A DNA stretch of 64,000 nucleotides from JAFAXD01 sp963760435 (lineage in GTDB: Bacteria > Pseudomonadota > Alphaproteobacteria > Rhizobiales > Xanthobacteraceae). The stretch spans positions 248,001 through 312,000 of the forward strand of contig CAVXDE010000037.1 of assembly GCA_963760435.1 (NCBI GenBank), read 5' to 3'. The notes beneath the pieces are model-generated. The model was not told the DNA's origin and made no database searches. It saw only the letters and a list, made by a program, of their open reading frames with translations. The position numbers were made by a program, and so were the translations under genes. Positions 56,584 to 64,000 of the stretch are shown in pieces (positions within the stretch are counted from its first letter, which is position 1; the number at the start of each line of letters is the position of its first letter).

Positions 56584-57140
56584 TCAGGCCAGGATCGCTT
56601 CAACGATGCTGACCGCCGAGCGGGTCGGCACCACGCGCGTCAATGCAAATCCGGCGCTGTCGAGGCGTTGCCGATATTCCGATTCGCTGCGCTCCTGGCC
56701 GCCGGCCATGACCAGCATCAACAGACCTATCATTTTGCCTCGATGCGGCGCGTCCCCCTCCGGAAGCACCATTTCGATGATCAGCAGTCGGCTTCCTGGC
56801 TCCCTGGCTTTGCGCACGTTGTCCAGAATGGCGTGGCATCGATCCTCGGACCAGTCGTGCAAGATATGCCAGAGAAGATAGGCATCGGCGCCTTTGGGAA
56901 CTGTCTTGAAGAAATCGCCGGCTGCGATCGTCACGCGGTCGCCGAAACGCCAAGGGACGGACGCGCATCCGTCCTGCCAGCTCGGCGGCGCTCTTTGGTC
57001 CGCTCGTCAGTTGGTCGGCCAAGTTCAGTTTGGCGGCGGCAACGAGCGCGCCGGCGACCCAGGTCCCGGTGACCATTTGGATCAGGCGGACGTGCGGCGG
57101 AACGACTTGCGAAGGATTGATTACTGAAAACGGGGATAAC
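56584..57140 (-). pseudogene. O-methyltransferase with an internal deletion
   Basis: The N-terminal part (VTGTWVAGALVAAAKLNLAD, QLTSGPKSAAELAGR) and the C-terminal part (DRVTIAAGDFFKTVPKGADA, YLLWHILHDWSEDRCHAILD, ending SAVSIVEAILA) belong to a SAM-dependent O-methyltransferase of the plant/acetylserotonin type. They are in different frames and the middle (about 130 residues including SAM motif I) is missing. The join near 56955-56974 carries a small inverted repeat GGACGGA/TCCGTCC. The 5' end is uncertain. Confidence 0.7.
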
Positions 57141-57401
57141 GGGGAGCTGGGACATGCCGCTGATGCAGCCCCCGTTCGGGTTGCACGTGCGCGCGGATTA
57201 TGTCAGGGGTAACCCCGCTAGGGTTTGACCTATCAGGCGATTTCCGCGTCCGGGGCAGCGGTTGAAATCGAGCGCGCCCGACACCTCGCAGGCGCCGCGG
57301 GTCATGTTTCGGCGGTTGCACGCTATCTATGTGGACCGGTTAGATCGGGCATCTGCTGTGTCGGAGCCCGTCCCGGAAGAAACGGCAATACAGGAACAGG
57401 C

Positions 57402-59657
57402 ATGAACCAGCTCGCGACCATCGATGGTGACGTGCAAGTGCTCGGTGAGCCCGAGGCGACGGTCGAGCCCTCGGGGCTCGGATGCCTTGCCATCATTGCC
57501 GGTCATCATGGCCTCGATGTCTCGGTATCGCAGCTCGCGGAACAGAGGCCGGGCGATAGCCGGGAACTCTCGGTTGCGCAGCTGTTGAAAGTTGCCAAGT
57601 CCGTCGGCCTGCAAGCGCGCAGCATGCGCCCCGACTGGAAGGAAGTCGTTGCGCTCAGCAAGGCGTTGCCGGTCCTGATCACCCTCAAGAACGGCCGCAG
57701 CATGGTGCTCACAAGGCTCGAACTCGACAACGAGCCGGCGCGCGTCGTGCTCGAGGACCCCAATGCCGGCGATGACGCGCTGCTCATCATCGATCGTACG
57801 CGCTTCGAAAGCGCGTGGAGCGGTGACGTTGTCCTGGTCCGCCGCAACTACGAGGTGCGTGACGAAGCGCAGCCGTTCTCGATCAATTTCGTTCGCGCGC
57901 TCATCTTCCGCGAGCGCCGCATTGTTCGCGACATTGCCGTCTGTGCCGTCGTACTCGGGTTTCTGTCACTGCTGCCGATCATGTTCTGGCAGGTGCTGAC
58001 GGTCAGGGTGCTTGGATACAAGGCGCTCAGCACATTTTACTTCGTGGTCATTGCTATGCTTGCGGTGATCGCGCTCGAGGCCGTGTTCCGGTGGATCCGC
58101 CAGTTCCTGATCATCCATCTGACGGCACGGGTGGACGTCAAGCTCAACACCTACATCTTCGACAAGCTGATCGGATTGCCGATCGATTTTTTCGAGCGCA
58201 ATCAGATCGGCGGCATTATGACCGTTTACTACTATCATCAGCGGATCTTGAGCTTCCTCACCGGGCAGTTGCTCGGGTCGCTGCTCGATTCAACCGTCTT
58301 GATGTTCTTCCTGCCGGTGATGTTCTTCCTCAGCCCGCTGGTGACAACGTTCATCCTGGTGATCTGCGCGATGATCGTTGCGTGGCTGGTTTTCACGCTG
58401 CCGATCTACCGGCGCAAGGGCAAATGGCTCGAAGCCCTGCAATCCGAGCGCGGGTCATTCCTGTATCAAACGCTCGCCGGCATTCGCACCGTCAAAGCTT
58501 TGACCTTGGAGCCGCGCCAACGCCACCGATTTGATGCGTTGACCCACAAGGTCGCGAAAAGCCGCATCGAGCACGACATGTTCGGCGCTGTGGTCAGCAC
58601 GGTGGTCCGACCGCTGGAAATGACGGCAATCGTCGGCGGTCTGGCGCTTGCGGTGTACATCTGCATGACCACCGAGGATCCGACGCTGACGGCAGCGCTG
58701 TTCGCATTCCTGCTGCTGAGCCAGCGCGTGATCTCCCCACTTATCCAGATCGCCATGTCACTCAATCAGTGGGACGATGCGCGCATCGCCATCGAGGCGA
58801 TCGGGGACCTGGTCAACCGGCCCGAGGAGGAGGGGCGGTCGCGTGAAGGGCCACGCCCGACGGTGCACGGCAAGATCGAGTTCCAGAACGTGACCTTCAC
58901 CTACCGGGACGCCGCCGCGCCGGCGTTGCGCGACGTCTCGTTTACGGTACCGGCCGGGACGACGATTGGTCTGGTGGGGCGCAGCGGGTCCGGCAAGACA
59001 ACCGTGACGCGGTTGCTGCAGCGGTTGAGCCCAAACTATCAGGGCCAGATCCTGATCGACGGGGTTGAGTTGCGCGACTACGACCTCGAGTACCTGCGCC
59101 GTTGTCTCGGGGTTGTGCTGCAGGATAATTTTCTCTTCAGCGGCACGATCCGCGACAACATCGCATCCGGCAAGCCGGATGCCAGCTTGGACGAGGTCCG
59201 CCGTGCGGCGCGCCTCGCCGGCGCCGAGGAGTTCATCGACCGGCTGCCGCGTGGCTACGACACGTTCATCTATGAGGGGTCGAGCAACATATCCGGCGGC
59301 CAGCGCCAGCGGCTGGCGATCGCGCGTGCCCTGATCCTCGATCCGCGCATTCTCATCCTCGACGAGGCGACGAGCGCGCTGGATCCGGAGAGCGAGGCGA
59401 TCGTCAACAGCAACCTGGCGCGCATTGCGCACGGTCGCAGCCTCATCGTCGTGTCACATCGGCTCTCGTCGCTGGTGAAATCCGACGCCATCATGGTCCT
59501 GGAACGCGGCGGCGTGGAAGACGTTGGAACCCACCAGGAACTGCTCGGGCGCTGTGAGATCTATCGCCATCTATGGGATCAGCAGAACCGGCACATATCC
59601 GCGCCGAGCGGAGCCGGCCGGCCACCGCCGTCGCGAACGCCCAGTCTCGTCTCCTGA
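57402..59657 (+). CDS. HlyB-like ABC exporter with inactive C39 peptidase-like domain
   Basis: A 751-residue half-transporter fused as C39-like domain (about 1-130), six-helix membrane domain (about 155-440) and ATPase (about 490-720). The C39 catalytic Cys is replaced: the usual DCG is PSG in EPSGLGCLAIIAGHHGLDVS, and the usual His is lost in NGRSMVLTRLELD. So it is a substrate-docking domain as in HlyB-type type I secretion, not a protease. ATPase motifs: GLVGRSGSGKTTVTRLL, SSNISGGQRQRLAIARALIL and LILDEATSALDPES. No adaptor or TolC gene is adjacent; the cargo is unknown. Confidence 0.9.
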   Translation: MNQLATIDGDVQVLGEPEATVEPSGLGCLAIIAGHHGLDVSVSQLAEQRPGDSRELSVAQLLKVAKSVGLQARSMRPDWKEVVALSKALPVLITLKNGRSMVLTRLELDNEPARVVLEDPNAGDDALLIIDRTRFESAWSGDVVLVRRNYEVRDEAQPFSINFVRALIFRERRIVRDIAVCAVVLGFLSLLPIMFWQVLTVRVLGYKALSTFYFVVIAMLAVIALEAVFRWIRQFLIIHLTARVDVKLNTYIFDKLIGLPIDFFERNQIGGIMTVYYYHQRILSFLTGQLLGSLLDSTVLMFFLPVMFFLSPLVTTFILVICAMIVAWLVFTLPIYRRKGKWLEALQSERGSFLYQTLAGIRTVKALTLEPRQRHRFDALTHKVAKSRIEHDMFGAVVSTVVRPLEMTAIVGGLALAVYICMTTEDPTLTAALFAFLLLSQRVISPLIQIAMSLNQWDDARIAIEAIGDLVNRPEEEGRSREGPRPTVHGKIEFQNVTFTYRDAAAPALRDVSFTVPAGTTIGLVGRSGSGKTTVTRLLQRLSPNYQGQILIDGVELRDYDLEYLRRCLGVVLQDNFLFSGTIRDNIASGKPDASLDEVRRAARLAGAEEFIDRLPRGYDTFIYEGSSNISGGQRQRLAIARALILDPRILILDEATSALDPESEAIVNSNLARIAHGRSLIVVSHRLSSLVKSDAIMVLERGGVEDVGTHQELLGRCEIYRHLWDQQNRHISAPSGAGRPPPSRTPSLVS

Positions 59658-60431
59658 GCAGGCGGATGCTTGCGGCAGAGGGCCAAGCTCGTGGCGATTG
59701 GCGCTGGGCTTATGTAATTGTCGGTTCGCCGGTTTTGGCGCCTGCCGCGCGGGGCGCGCTCTTGGTTGGTTGCAAATAGCCGCCCTGCGTCAATCCCTCG
59801 ATCAGCATGCGTTCCACCAAGCCGGCGTCGTCAGCTGCCGGCATCGCGCCGCGCGTTCGATCGCTTTCTTCACCGGCTCGAATGCTGTTATTTGAGCAGG
59901 TGGCAAGTCTTTGCCTTGACTGAACAATAACAAAATACATCATGCTTTTGTCTTAAACGGTTCGGTGCCGCTGGCGGGTGTCGGCGGCGGGCTATTTGCA
60001 AAGTGAATCTGAATTGGAGGCTGGCTGAGGGCAGCGAAACCTGGGCCTGTATCGACGCGCAGAAACGTCATCTATGACATCTATGCGGGATGGCGTCACC
60101 TATGCGAGGACTCCAAGCCTGCGATCTATCATCGGTGCTGCGTGCCTTATTGGCGCATAGAAAGCGTCACCTATGACATCTATGTGCGCGATGTCATCTA
60201 TGTCTCGCGCTGCCAACAATGGCGGACTCGGGGCGCGCCACTGTGTCGGCAGCCTGCCATTGCGGGCAGGCCGGCTGCATGCGATAGTCCGGCTGCGGAT
60301 TTCGACCATTGCGGTTAAGGCGCACAGTCGTCCCGGCAGAATCCGGAGCGGGCGTTAGTGCTGTCCGGGTGTCGCATAAGCGTCCGGCCGAAAACCGCTT
60401 CAAAGGCAACAGCAAGCCTGCGTGGGGATCC
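59658..60431. other. 774-base intergenic region upstream of the heptose operon
   Basis: No convincing plus-strand gene is present. A minus-strand frame at 59710-59844 (MPAADDAGLVERMLIEGLTQ) has fair codon use and an odd protein-like continuation in another frame upstream (FEPVKKAIERAAR), so it may be a small broken gene. AT-rich DNA at 59905-59960 (with TTGACT at 59914) may be a promoter. The array of CTATG repeats at 60066-60202 lies downstream of that. The rest is GC-rich without visible structure. Confidence 0.45.
60066..60202. repeat. Direct-repeat array, CGTCAYCTATGACATCTATG
   Basis: The 20-mer occurs at 60066-60085 and 60165-60184 with one mismatch, 99 bp apart. Single units GTCAYCTATG also occur at 60095-60104 and 60193-60202. 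In total six copies of a 9-10 base unit lie within 137 bases, about 230-365 bases before the heptose kinase start. The layout suggests repeated binding sites for a regulator; no match to a known box was recognised. Confidence 0.6.
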
Positions 60432-61559
60432 ATGAACTACCAGATGTTTGCTCCGGTGGAGACCTATGGGTCGCGCGCCGCCATCGCGGTTGGCACGCCA
60501 CCGGTGGATCCCCGGCGCGGTCAGAGTGTCAGCATCCGCGCCCGCGCCCCGTTGCGGCTCGGGCTCGCCGGCGGCGCGACCGACCTCTCGCCCTATTGCG
60601 ACGAGTTTGGCGGCGCAATCCTCAATGCAACAATCGGGCGCTATGCCTATGCCCACCTGAGCTTCCGGGACGATCACCGGCTCTGCTTTGCGGCGCATGA
60701 CGTCAAGCAGGACGACATCGTCCCGCTGGCGGCCGAGCTGCCCCTTGACAGCGGCCTCATCCTGCATCGCGCGGTGCATAACCGGATGGTGCGCGACTTC
60801 CTGCGCGGGCGTCTGCTTGCGGTCACGGTTACGTCGACCGTGGACGCCCCGCCCGGATCAGGCCTTGGGGCCTCCTCGGCGCTGGTCATTGCCCTGGTGG
60901 AAGCCTACCGCGCGGCATTCGGCTTGCCGCTGGGCCGCTACGATGTTGCCCGGCTTGCCTTCCAGATCGAGCGCATCGATCTCGGCCTTGCGGGCGGACG
61001 GCAGGATCAGTACGCCGCCGCCTTCGGCGGCCTCAACTTCATGGAGTTCCTGCCCGGCGACCGGGTGATCGTGAATCCGCTGCGCGTATCGCCGCACTAT
61101 GTCTACGAGTTCGAAGCCTCGCTGGTTGTTTGCTTTACCGGCAAATCGCGCGCGTCCGATACGATCATCGCCGACCAGGTCAAGGCCGTGACCCAACACG
61201 ACTCGGGCGCGCTCGAAGCCCTGCATCAGCTTAAGTCCGATGCGATCGAGATGAAACAGGCGCTGCTCGGCGGCGATATCCGCGGCGTTGCTGAAATCCT
61301 CAACCGCTCCTGGCTCGCCAAGCGCCGCACCTCGGGCTCGGTGTCGAATTCCGCGGTCGAGCAGGTGTTCGAGCTGGGGTTGAAGAATGGCGCCGTGGCC
61401 GGCAAGGTCTCGGGCGCCGGCGGCGGCGGGTTCGTGATGTTCATGACCGATCCCGAGCAACGCCATCGGCTGATTACCGCGCTCAATGAAAGCGGCGTCA
61501 TGGCCGCCCCGGTACAATTTACCGAGGGCGGTGCCGAGGCCTGGACCACGAACCGCTGA
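60432..61559 (+). CDS. GHMP-family sugar kinase, HddA-like (heptose-7-phosphate kinase)
   Basis: A 375-residue kinase. The N-terminal signature RAPLRLGLAGGATDLSPYCD, then EFGGAILNATI, is characteristic of the HddA / FKP-type sugar kinases that make D-glycero-alpha-D-manno-heptose 1,7-bisphosphate. The GHMP motif is PPGSGLGASSALVIALVEAY and the C-terminal motif GAVAGKVSGAGGGGFVMFMT. ATG 60432 is chosen; the frame is open upstream but without family character. It opens a three-gene set with the nucleotidyltransferase-phosphatase and an isomerase. Confidence 0.85.
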   Translation: MNYQMFAPVETYGSRAAIAVGTPPVDPRRGQSVSIRARAPLRLGLAGGATDLSPYCDEFGGAILNATIGRYAYAHLSFRDDHRLCFAAHDVKQDDIVPLAAELPLDSGLILHRAVHNRMVRDFLRGRLLAVTVTSTVDAPPGSGLGASSALVIALVEAYRAAFGLPLGRYDVARLAFQIERIDLGLAGGRQDQYAAAFGGLNFMEFLPGDRVIVNPLRVSPHYVYEFEASLVVCFTGKSRASDTIIADQVKAVTQHDSGALEALHQLKSDAIEMKQALLGGDIRGVAEILNRSWLAKRRTSGSVSNSAVEQVFELGLKNGAVAGKVSGAGGGGFVMFMTDPEQRHRLITALNESGVMAAPVQFTEGGAEAWTTNR

Positions 61560-61579
61560 TTGCAAGTTCTGCTGCGTGA

Positions 61580-62845
61580 ATGTCGATGACGGACGTCATC
61601 CGCCAAGCCTGCATCCTGGTCGGCGGCAAGGGCACCCGGCTCGGTGATCTCACCCGTACGATTCCCAAGCCGATGTTGGAGATCGCGCCTGGGACGACGT
61701 TCCTCGACCTGGTGATCGGCGAGCTGGCGCGGCAGGGCTTCAACGAGTTGGTGCTGCTTGCGGGCCATCTGGGCGACGTGGTGCGCGAGCGCTATGACGG
61801 CCGCACCGTCGCCTCGGCACGTGTGCGGGTCGTGATCGAACCGGAGCCGCGCGGGACCGCCGGTGCGCTCGCCTGCTCCCGCGACCTGCTCACTTCGCGC
61901 TTCCTGCTGCTCAACGGCGACTCGCTTTTCGATATCAACATGCGGGCGCTCGCCGCCGAACCAATGGCGGCGGACGTCGAGGGGTTGCTTGCATTGCGTC
62001 GCATCGCCGATCCAGCGCGCTACGGCACCGTCGCATTGACGGAGAACCGCATCACCGGGTTTCGCGAGAAGAATCCGGCGGTCAGCGGGCCGGCCCTGAT
62101 CAATGCCGGGATTTACGTGTTGCGCGCAAGCGTCATCAATCGTGTCAATAGGTTGCCGTGCTCGCTCGAGACGGACATTTTCCCGGCCCTTGCGCGCGAG
62201 GGCCGTCTCGCCGGTGTCGAGCGCGAAGGCTATTTCCTGGACATCGGTCTGCCTGAAACATTGGCGCAGGGCCGGCGCGAGCTTCTCGCTGTGCGGCGAC
62301 GGCCGGCGGCGTTCCTCGATCGCGACGGCGTCCTCAACGTCGACCATGGCTACGTCCACCGGCCCGACCAGATCGACTGGATCCCGGGCGCGATCGCTGC
62401 CGTCCGGTCGCTCAACGATCTTGGTTACAGAGTTGTGGTGGTCACCAACCAAGCCGGCGTTGCCCATGGCCGCTATGAGGAGGAAGCTGTGCACACGCTG
62501 CACGCCTGGATGCGCGACGCGCTTGCCGCGCAGGGCGCTTTTATTGATGCGTTCTATCACTGCCCCTATCACCCGGACGGGAAGGTCGAGCGCTTTCGCC
62601 TTGCCCACATCGACCGCAAGCCGGGGCCCGGCATGATCTTGCGGGCGCTTGCCGACCTTGAGATCGACAAGGAGAACAGTTTCCTGATCGGCGACAAACA
62701 AAGTGACATTACGGCGGCCGAGGCGGCCGGAATCCCGGGGTTCCTGTTTGCCGGCGGCAATCTCGCCGAGTTCGTGGACGACTGCCGCAAACGCCGGGCC
62801 GGCGTGGCGTTGGGGCTGCAGGCCGGTGGAGAACTCGCGCCATGA
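61580..62845 (+). CDS. Fused heptose-1-phosphate nucleotidyltransferase and GmhB-type phosphatase
   Basis: A 421-residue two-domain enzyme. Residues 1-235: a nucleotidyltransferase (ACILVGGKGTRLGDLTRTIP, KPMLEIAPG, metal Asp in FLLLNGDSLFDIN) like HddC. Residues about 245-410: a HAD phosphatase (AAFLDRDGVLNVDHGYVHRP, VVVVTNQAGVAHGRY, RKPGPGMI, FLIGDKQSDITAAEAAGIPG) like GmhB. The GmhB zinc loop is altered: CPYHPDG is present but the CxC pair is HID before RKP. With the kinase before it, both later steps to NDP-heptose would be covered. Starts at MSMTD or MTD. It overlaps the next gene by 4 bases. Confidence 0.88.
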   Translation: MSMTDVIRQACILVGGKGTRLGDLTRTIPKPMLEIAPGTTFLDLVIGELARQGFNELVLLAGHLGDVVRERYDGRTVASARVRVVIEPEPRGTAGALACSRDLLTSRFLLLNGDSLFDINMRALAAEPMAADVEGLLALRRIADPARYGTVALTENRITGFREKNPAVSGPALINAGIYVLRASVINRVNRLPCSLETDIFPALAREGRLAGVEREGYFLDIGLPETLAQGRRELLAVRRRPAAFLDRDGVLNVDHGYVHRPDQIDWIPGAIAAVRSLNDLGYRVVVVTNQAGVAHGRYEEEAVHTLHAWMRDALAAQGAFIDAFYHCPYHPDGKVERFRLAHIDRKPGPGMILRALADLEIDKENSFLIGDKQSDITAAEAAGIPGFLFAGGNLAEFVDDCRKRRAGVALGLQAGGELAP

Positions 62846-63990
62846 CCGCGTTCCCGCAGCTCGCGCAAGCGCTGCCGCCGGTGCAGGCCTGGATCAGGAA
62901 CGACGCCTTGCCATTCTGGGGCACGGCGGGTGTTGACCTTGCGCGCGGCGGGTTCCATGAGCGTCTTGATCTCGCCGGTGCGCCAATCATCGACGTGCCC
63001 AAGCGGCTGATGGCGCAGGGCCGGCAGCTTTACGTGTTTTGCCACGCCGGCGTACTCGGCTGGTTTGCGGACGCGCGTCCTCTCGCCGACCGCTGCGTCG
63101 CGTACATGCTGGACGCTTTCTATCAACGCGACGGTGAAGCGGGGTTCGTCCATTCGCTCGCGCCCGATGGCGGCATCGCCAATGCGACGCGCGACACCTA
63201 TGCGCATGCCTTTGCGCTGCTTGGGCTCGCCTGGTACCACCGCTTCACCGGCGACACGCAGGTGCTCAAAATTGTTGATGAGACGCTGGTGTTTCTGGAC
63301 AGCTTTCTTGGCTCGGATCGCGGCGGCTATCTCGATGCGCTACCTCGCCCAGATGCGCTGCGCCGGCAAAACCCGCACATGCATTTGTTCGAGGCATTCA
63401 TTGCACTCTATCAGGCAACCGGCGATGCGCGTTTCCTCGCCCGCGGGGCTGAGATTTTCGGCGTGTTCTCGACCGGATTTTTCCAGCCCTCGGTCGGCGC
63501 ACTGACGGAATATCTCACCGAGGATCTTGACCCGGTTCCCGATGCGCGCGGGCGCATCAGCGAACCCGGCCATCACTATGAATGGATCTGGCTGCTGCGC
63601 CATTTCCAGCGCGCGTCGGGCCGCGATGTGAGCGCGTACTGCGGCGCGCTCTATGATCACGCCAACCGCTATGGGTGGGACGCCGCGGGTTATATCCGTG
63701 ACGAAGTCGAGGCGACCGGGGCGGTGATCAAGACGTCACGCCGCTGCTGGCCGCATACCGAGGGGCTCAAGGCCAACATTGTCGAGGGCGAACTGGGACG
63801 CGCCAATTGCGACGTGCTGGCGGTGCGCTGCCTGCAACGCCTCGCCGACACGTTCATCGGCCGCCCGGTGCCGGGCGGCTGGATCGATCATGTGGATGAG
63901 AAAGGCGCGCCGCTTGTCGCCATGATGCCGGCGAGCACGCTCTATCACCTGTTCTGTGCGATTGCGGAAGCGGCGCGCGTCACCAGTTAG
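62842..63990 (+). CDS. AGE-family (N-acylglucosamine 2-epimerase-like) isomerase
   Basis: A 382-residue alpha6/alpha6-barrel protein. Family landmarks: PKRLMAQGRQLYVFCHAG with the conserved Arg, RDTYAHAFALLGLAWYHRFT, EPGHHYEWIWLLRHFQRASG with the catalytic His, and RRCWPHTEGLKANIVEGELG. Relatives epimerise N-acylglucosamine or interconvert mannose/fructose types. Its 4-base overlap with the heptose gene implies co-translation and suggests a sugar-phosphate isomerisation in the same pathway, possibly in place of GmhA; that is inference. It ends 10 bases before the window edge. Confidence 0.88.
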   Translation: MTAFPQLAQALPPVQAWIRNDALPFWGTAGVDLARGGFHERLDLAGAPIIDVPKRLMAQGRQLYVFCHAGVLGWFADARPLADRCVAYMLDAFYQRDGEAGFVHSLAPDGGIANATRDTYAHAFALLGLAWYHRFTGDTQVLKIVDETLVFLDSFLGSDRGGYLDALPRPDALRRQNPHMHLFEAFIALYQATGDARFLARGAEIFGVFSTGFFQPSVGALTEYLTEDLDPVPDARGRISEPGHHYEWIWLLRHFQRASGRDVSAYCGALYDHANRYGWDAAGYIRDEVEATGAVIKTSRRCWPHTEGLKANIVEGELGRANCDVLAVRCLQRLADTFIGRPVPGGWIDHVDEKGAPLVAMMPASTLYHLFCAIAEAARVTS

Positions 63991-64000
63991 TTTACTTACT

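Noticed and set aside
57128..57401. tRNA or riboswitch before the ABC exporter.
   Set aside because: Only a short GGGGT-A-ACCCC repeat was seen; no cloverleaf or conserved aptamer core could be drawn.
60066..60202. CRISPR-like array.
   Set aside because: Units are only 9-20 bases, spacing is irregular and there are no cas genes.

Overview
This is a GC-rich, densely coding stretch of an alphaproteobacterial chromosome. The order trxB / greA / carB / yqeY / dnaG / rpoD, the gene content (fdsGBACD-type formate dehydrogenase, Old Yellow Enzymes, MsrP, many small secreted proteins) and the short intergenic palindromic repeats fit Rhizobiales, most likely a Bradyrhizobiaceae or Xanthobacteraceae relative. 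This assignment is an inference from gene order and protein style, not from a database search. No rRNA, tRNA, CRISPR array, integrase or intact insertion sequence was recognised.

Region 1 (1-14.35 kb) is housekeeping: an EF-G-like GTPase cut by the left edge, an Old Yellow Enzyme, the molybdoenzyme MsrP, a LysR regulator next to trxB, an Lrp regulator, greA, carB, a methyltransferase, a thioesterase with a divergent TetR regulator, a small membrane protein and yqeY. In many alphaproteobacteria yqeY lies directly before dnaG-rpoD. Here about 28 kb of accessory genes separates them.

Region 2 (14.4-24.7 kb) looks like a molybdate regulon: two aldehyde dehydrogenases, a DUF2325 protein, modCBA, a one-domain molbindin (mop), an orphan class III periplasmic binding protein and a short ModE made of the DNA-binding domain only. 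Five 24-bp imperfect palindromes of one pattern (CGnTATATT, six bases, AATATAnCG) lie in front of the two aldehyde dehydrogenases, the DUF2325 gene, the modA/mop divergent promoter and modE. They fit ModE-type Mo-boxes. This is the strongest candidate here for an undescribed regulatory circuit.

Region 3 (23.7-33.6 kb) is a formate module: a LysR regulator divergent from fdsG-fdsB-fdsA-fdhD-fdsD, an oxalate/formate-type MFS transporter, and selD. The FDH catalytic residue is Cys, so SelD must serve something else.

Region 4 (33.6-42.1 kb) is mixed accessory DNA: a DJ-1/PfpI hydrolase divergent from a GlxA-type regulator, a class III adenylate cyclase with an unusual WGR-like N-terminus, a tripartite-tricarboxylate-type binding protein, a LysE exporter, a YdhR-like protein, an MHS-family transporter, a second Old Yellow Enzyme and two small secreted proteins. 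Region 5 (42.2-48.5 kb) is dnaG, rpoD, a secreted thermonuclease and a Gfo/Idh/MocA oxidoreductase.

Region 6 (48.5-57.1 kb) is a TetR-controlled RND efflux operon (two adaptor lipoproteins and a pump), an alpha/beta-hydrolase lipoprotein, and a 1.4-kb graveyard with deletion scars of an alcohol dehydrogenase, a cyclase/dehydrase-like protein and an O-methyltransferase. Region 7 (57.4-64 kb) is a surface-glycan module: an HlyB-like ABC exporter with a dead C39 domain, a 0.77-kb intergenic region with a direct-repeat array, then a heptose-7-phosphate kinase, a fused heptose-1-phosphate nucleotidyltransferase/GmhB-type phosphatase and an AGE-family isomerase.

Several genes (modC, modB, the fds LysR, the MFS transporter twice, the second RND adaptor, probably the hydrolase 3' end) carry single frameshifts that each look like one added base. 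Either the assembly has insertion errors or these genes are decaying; raw reads would decide.
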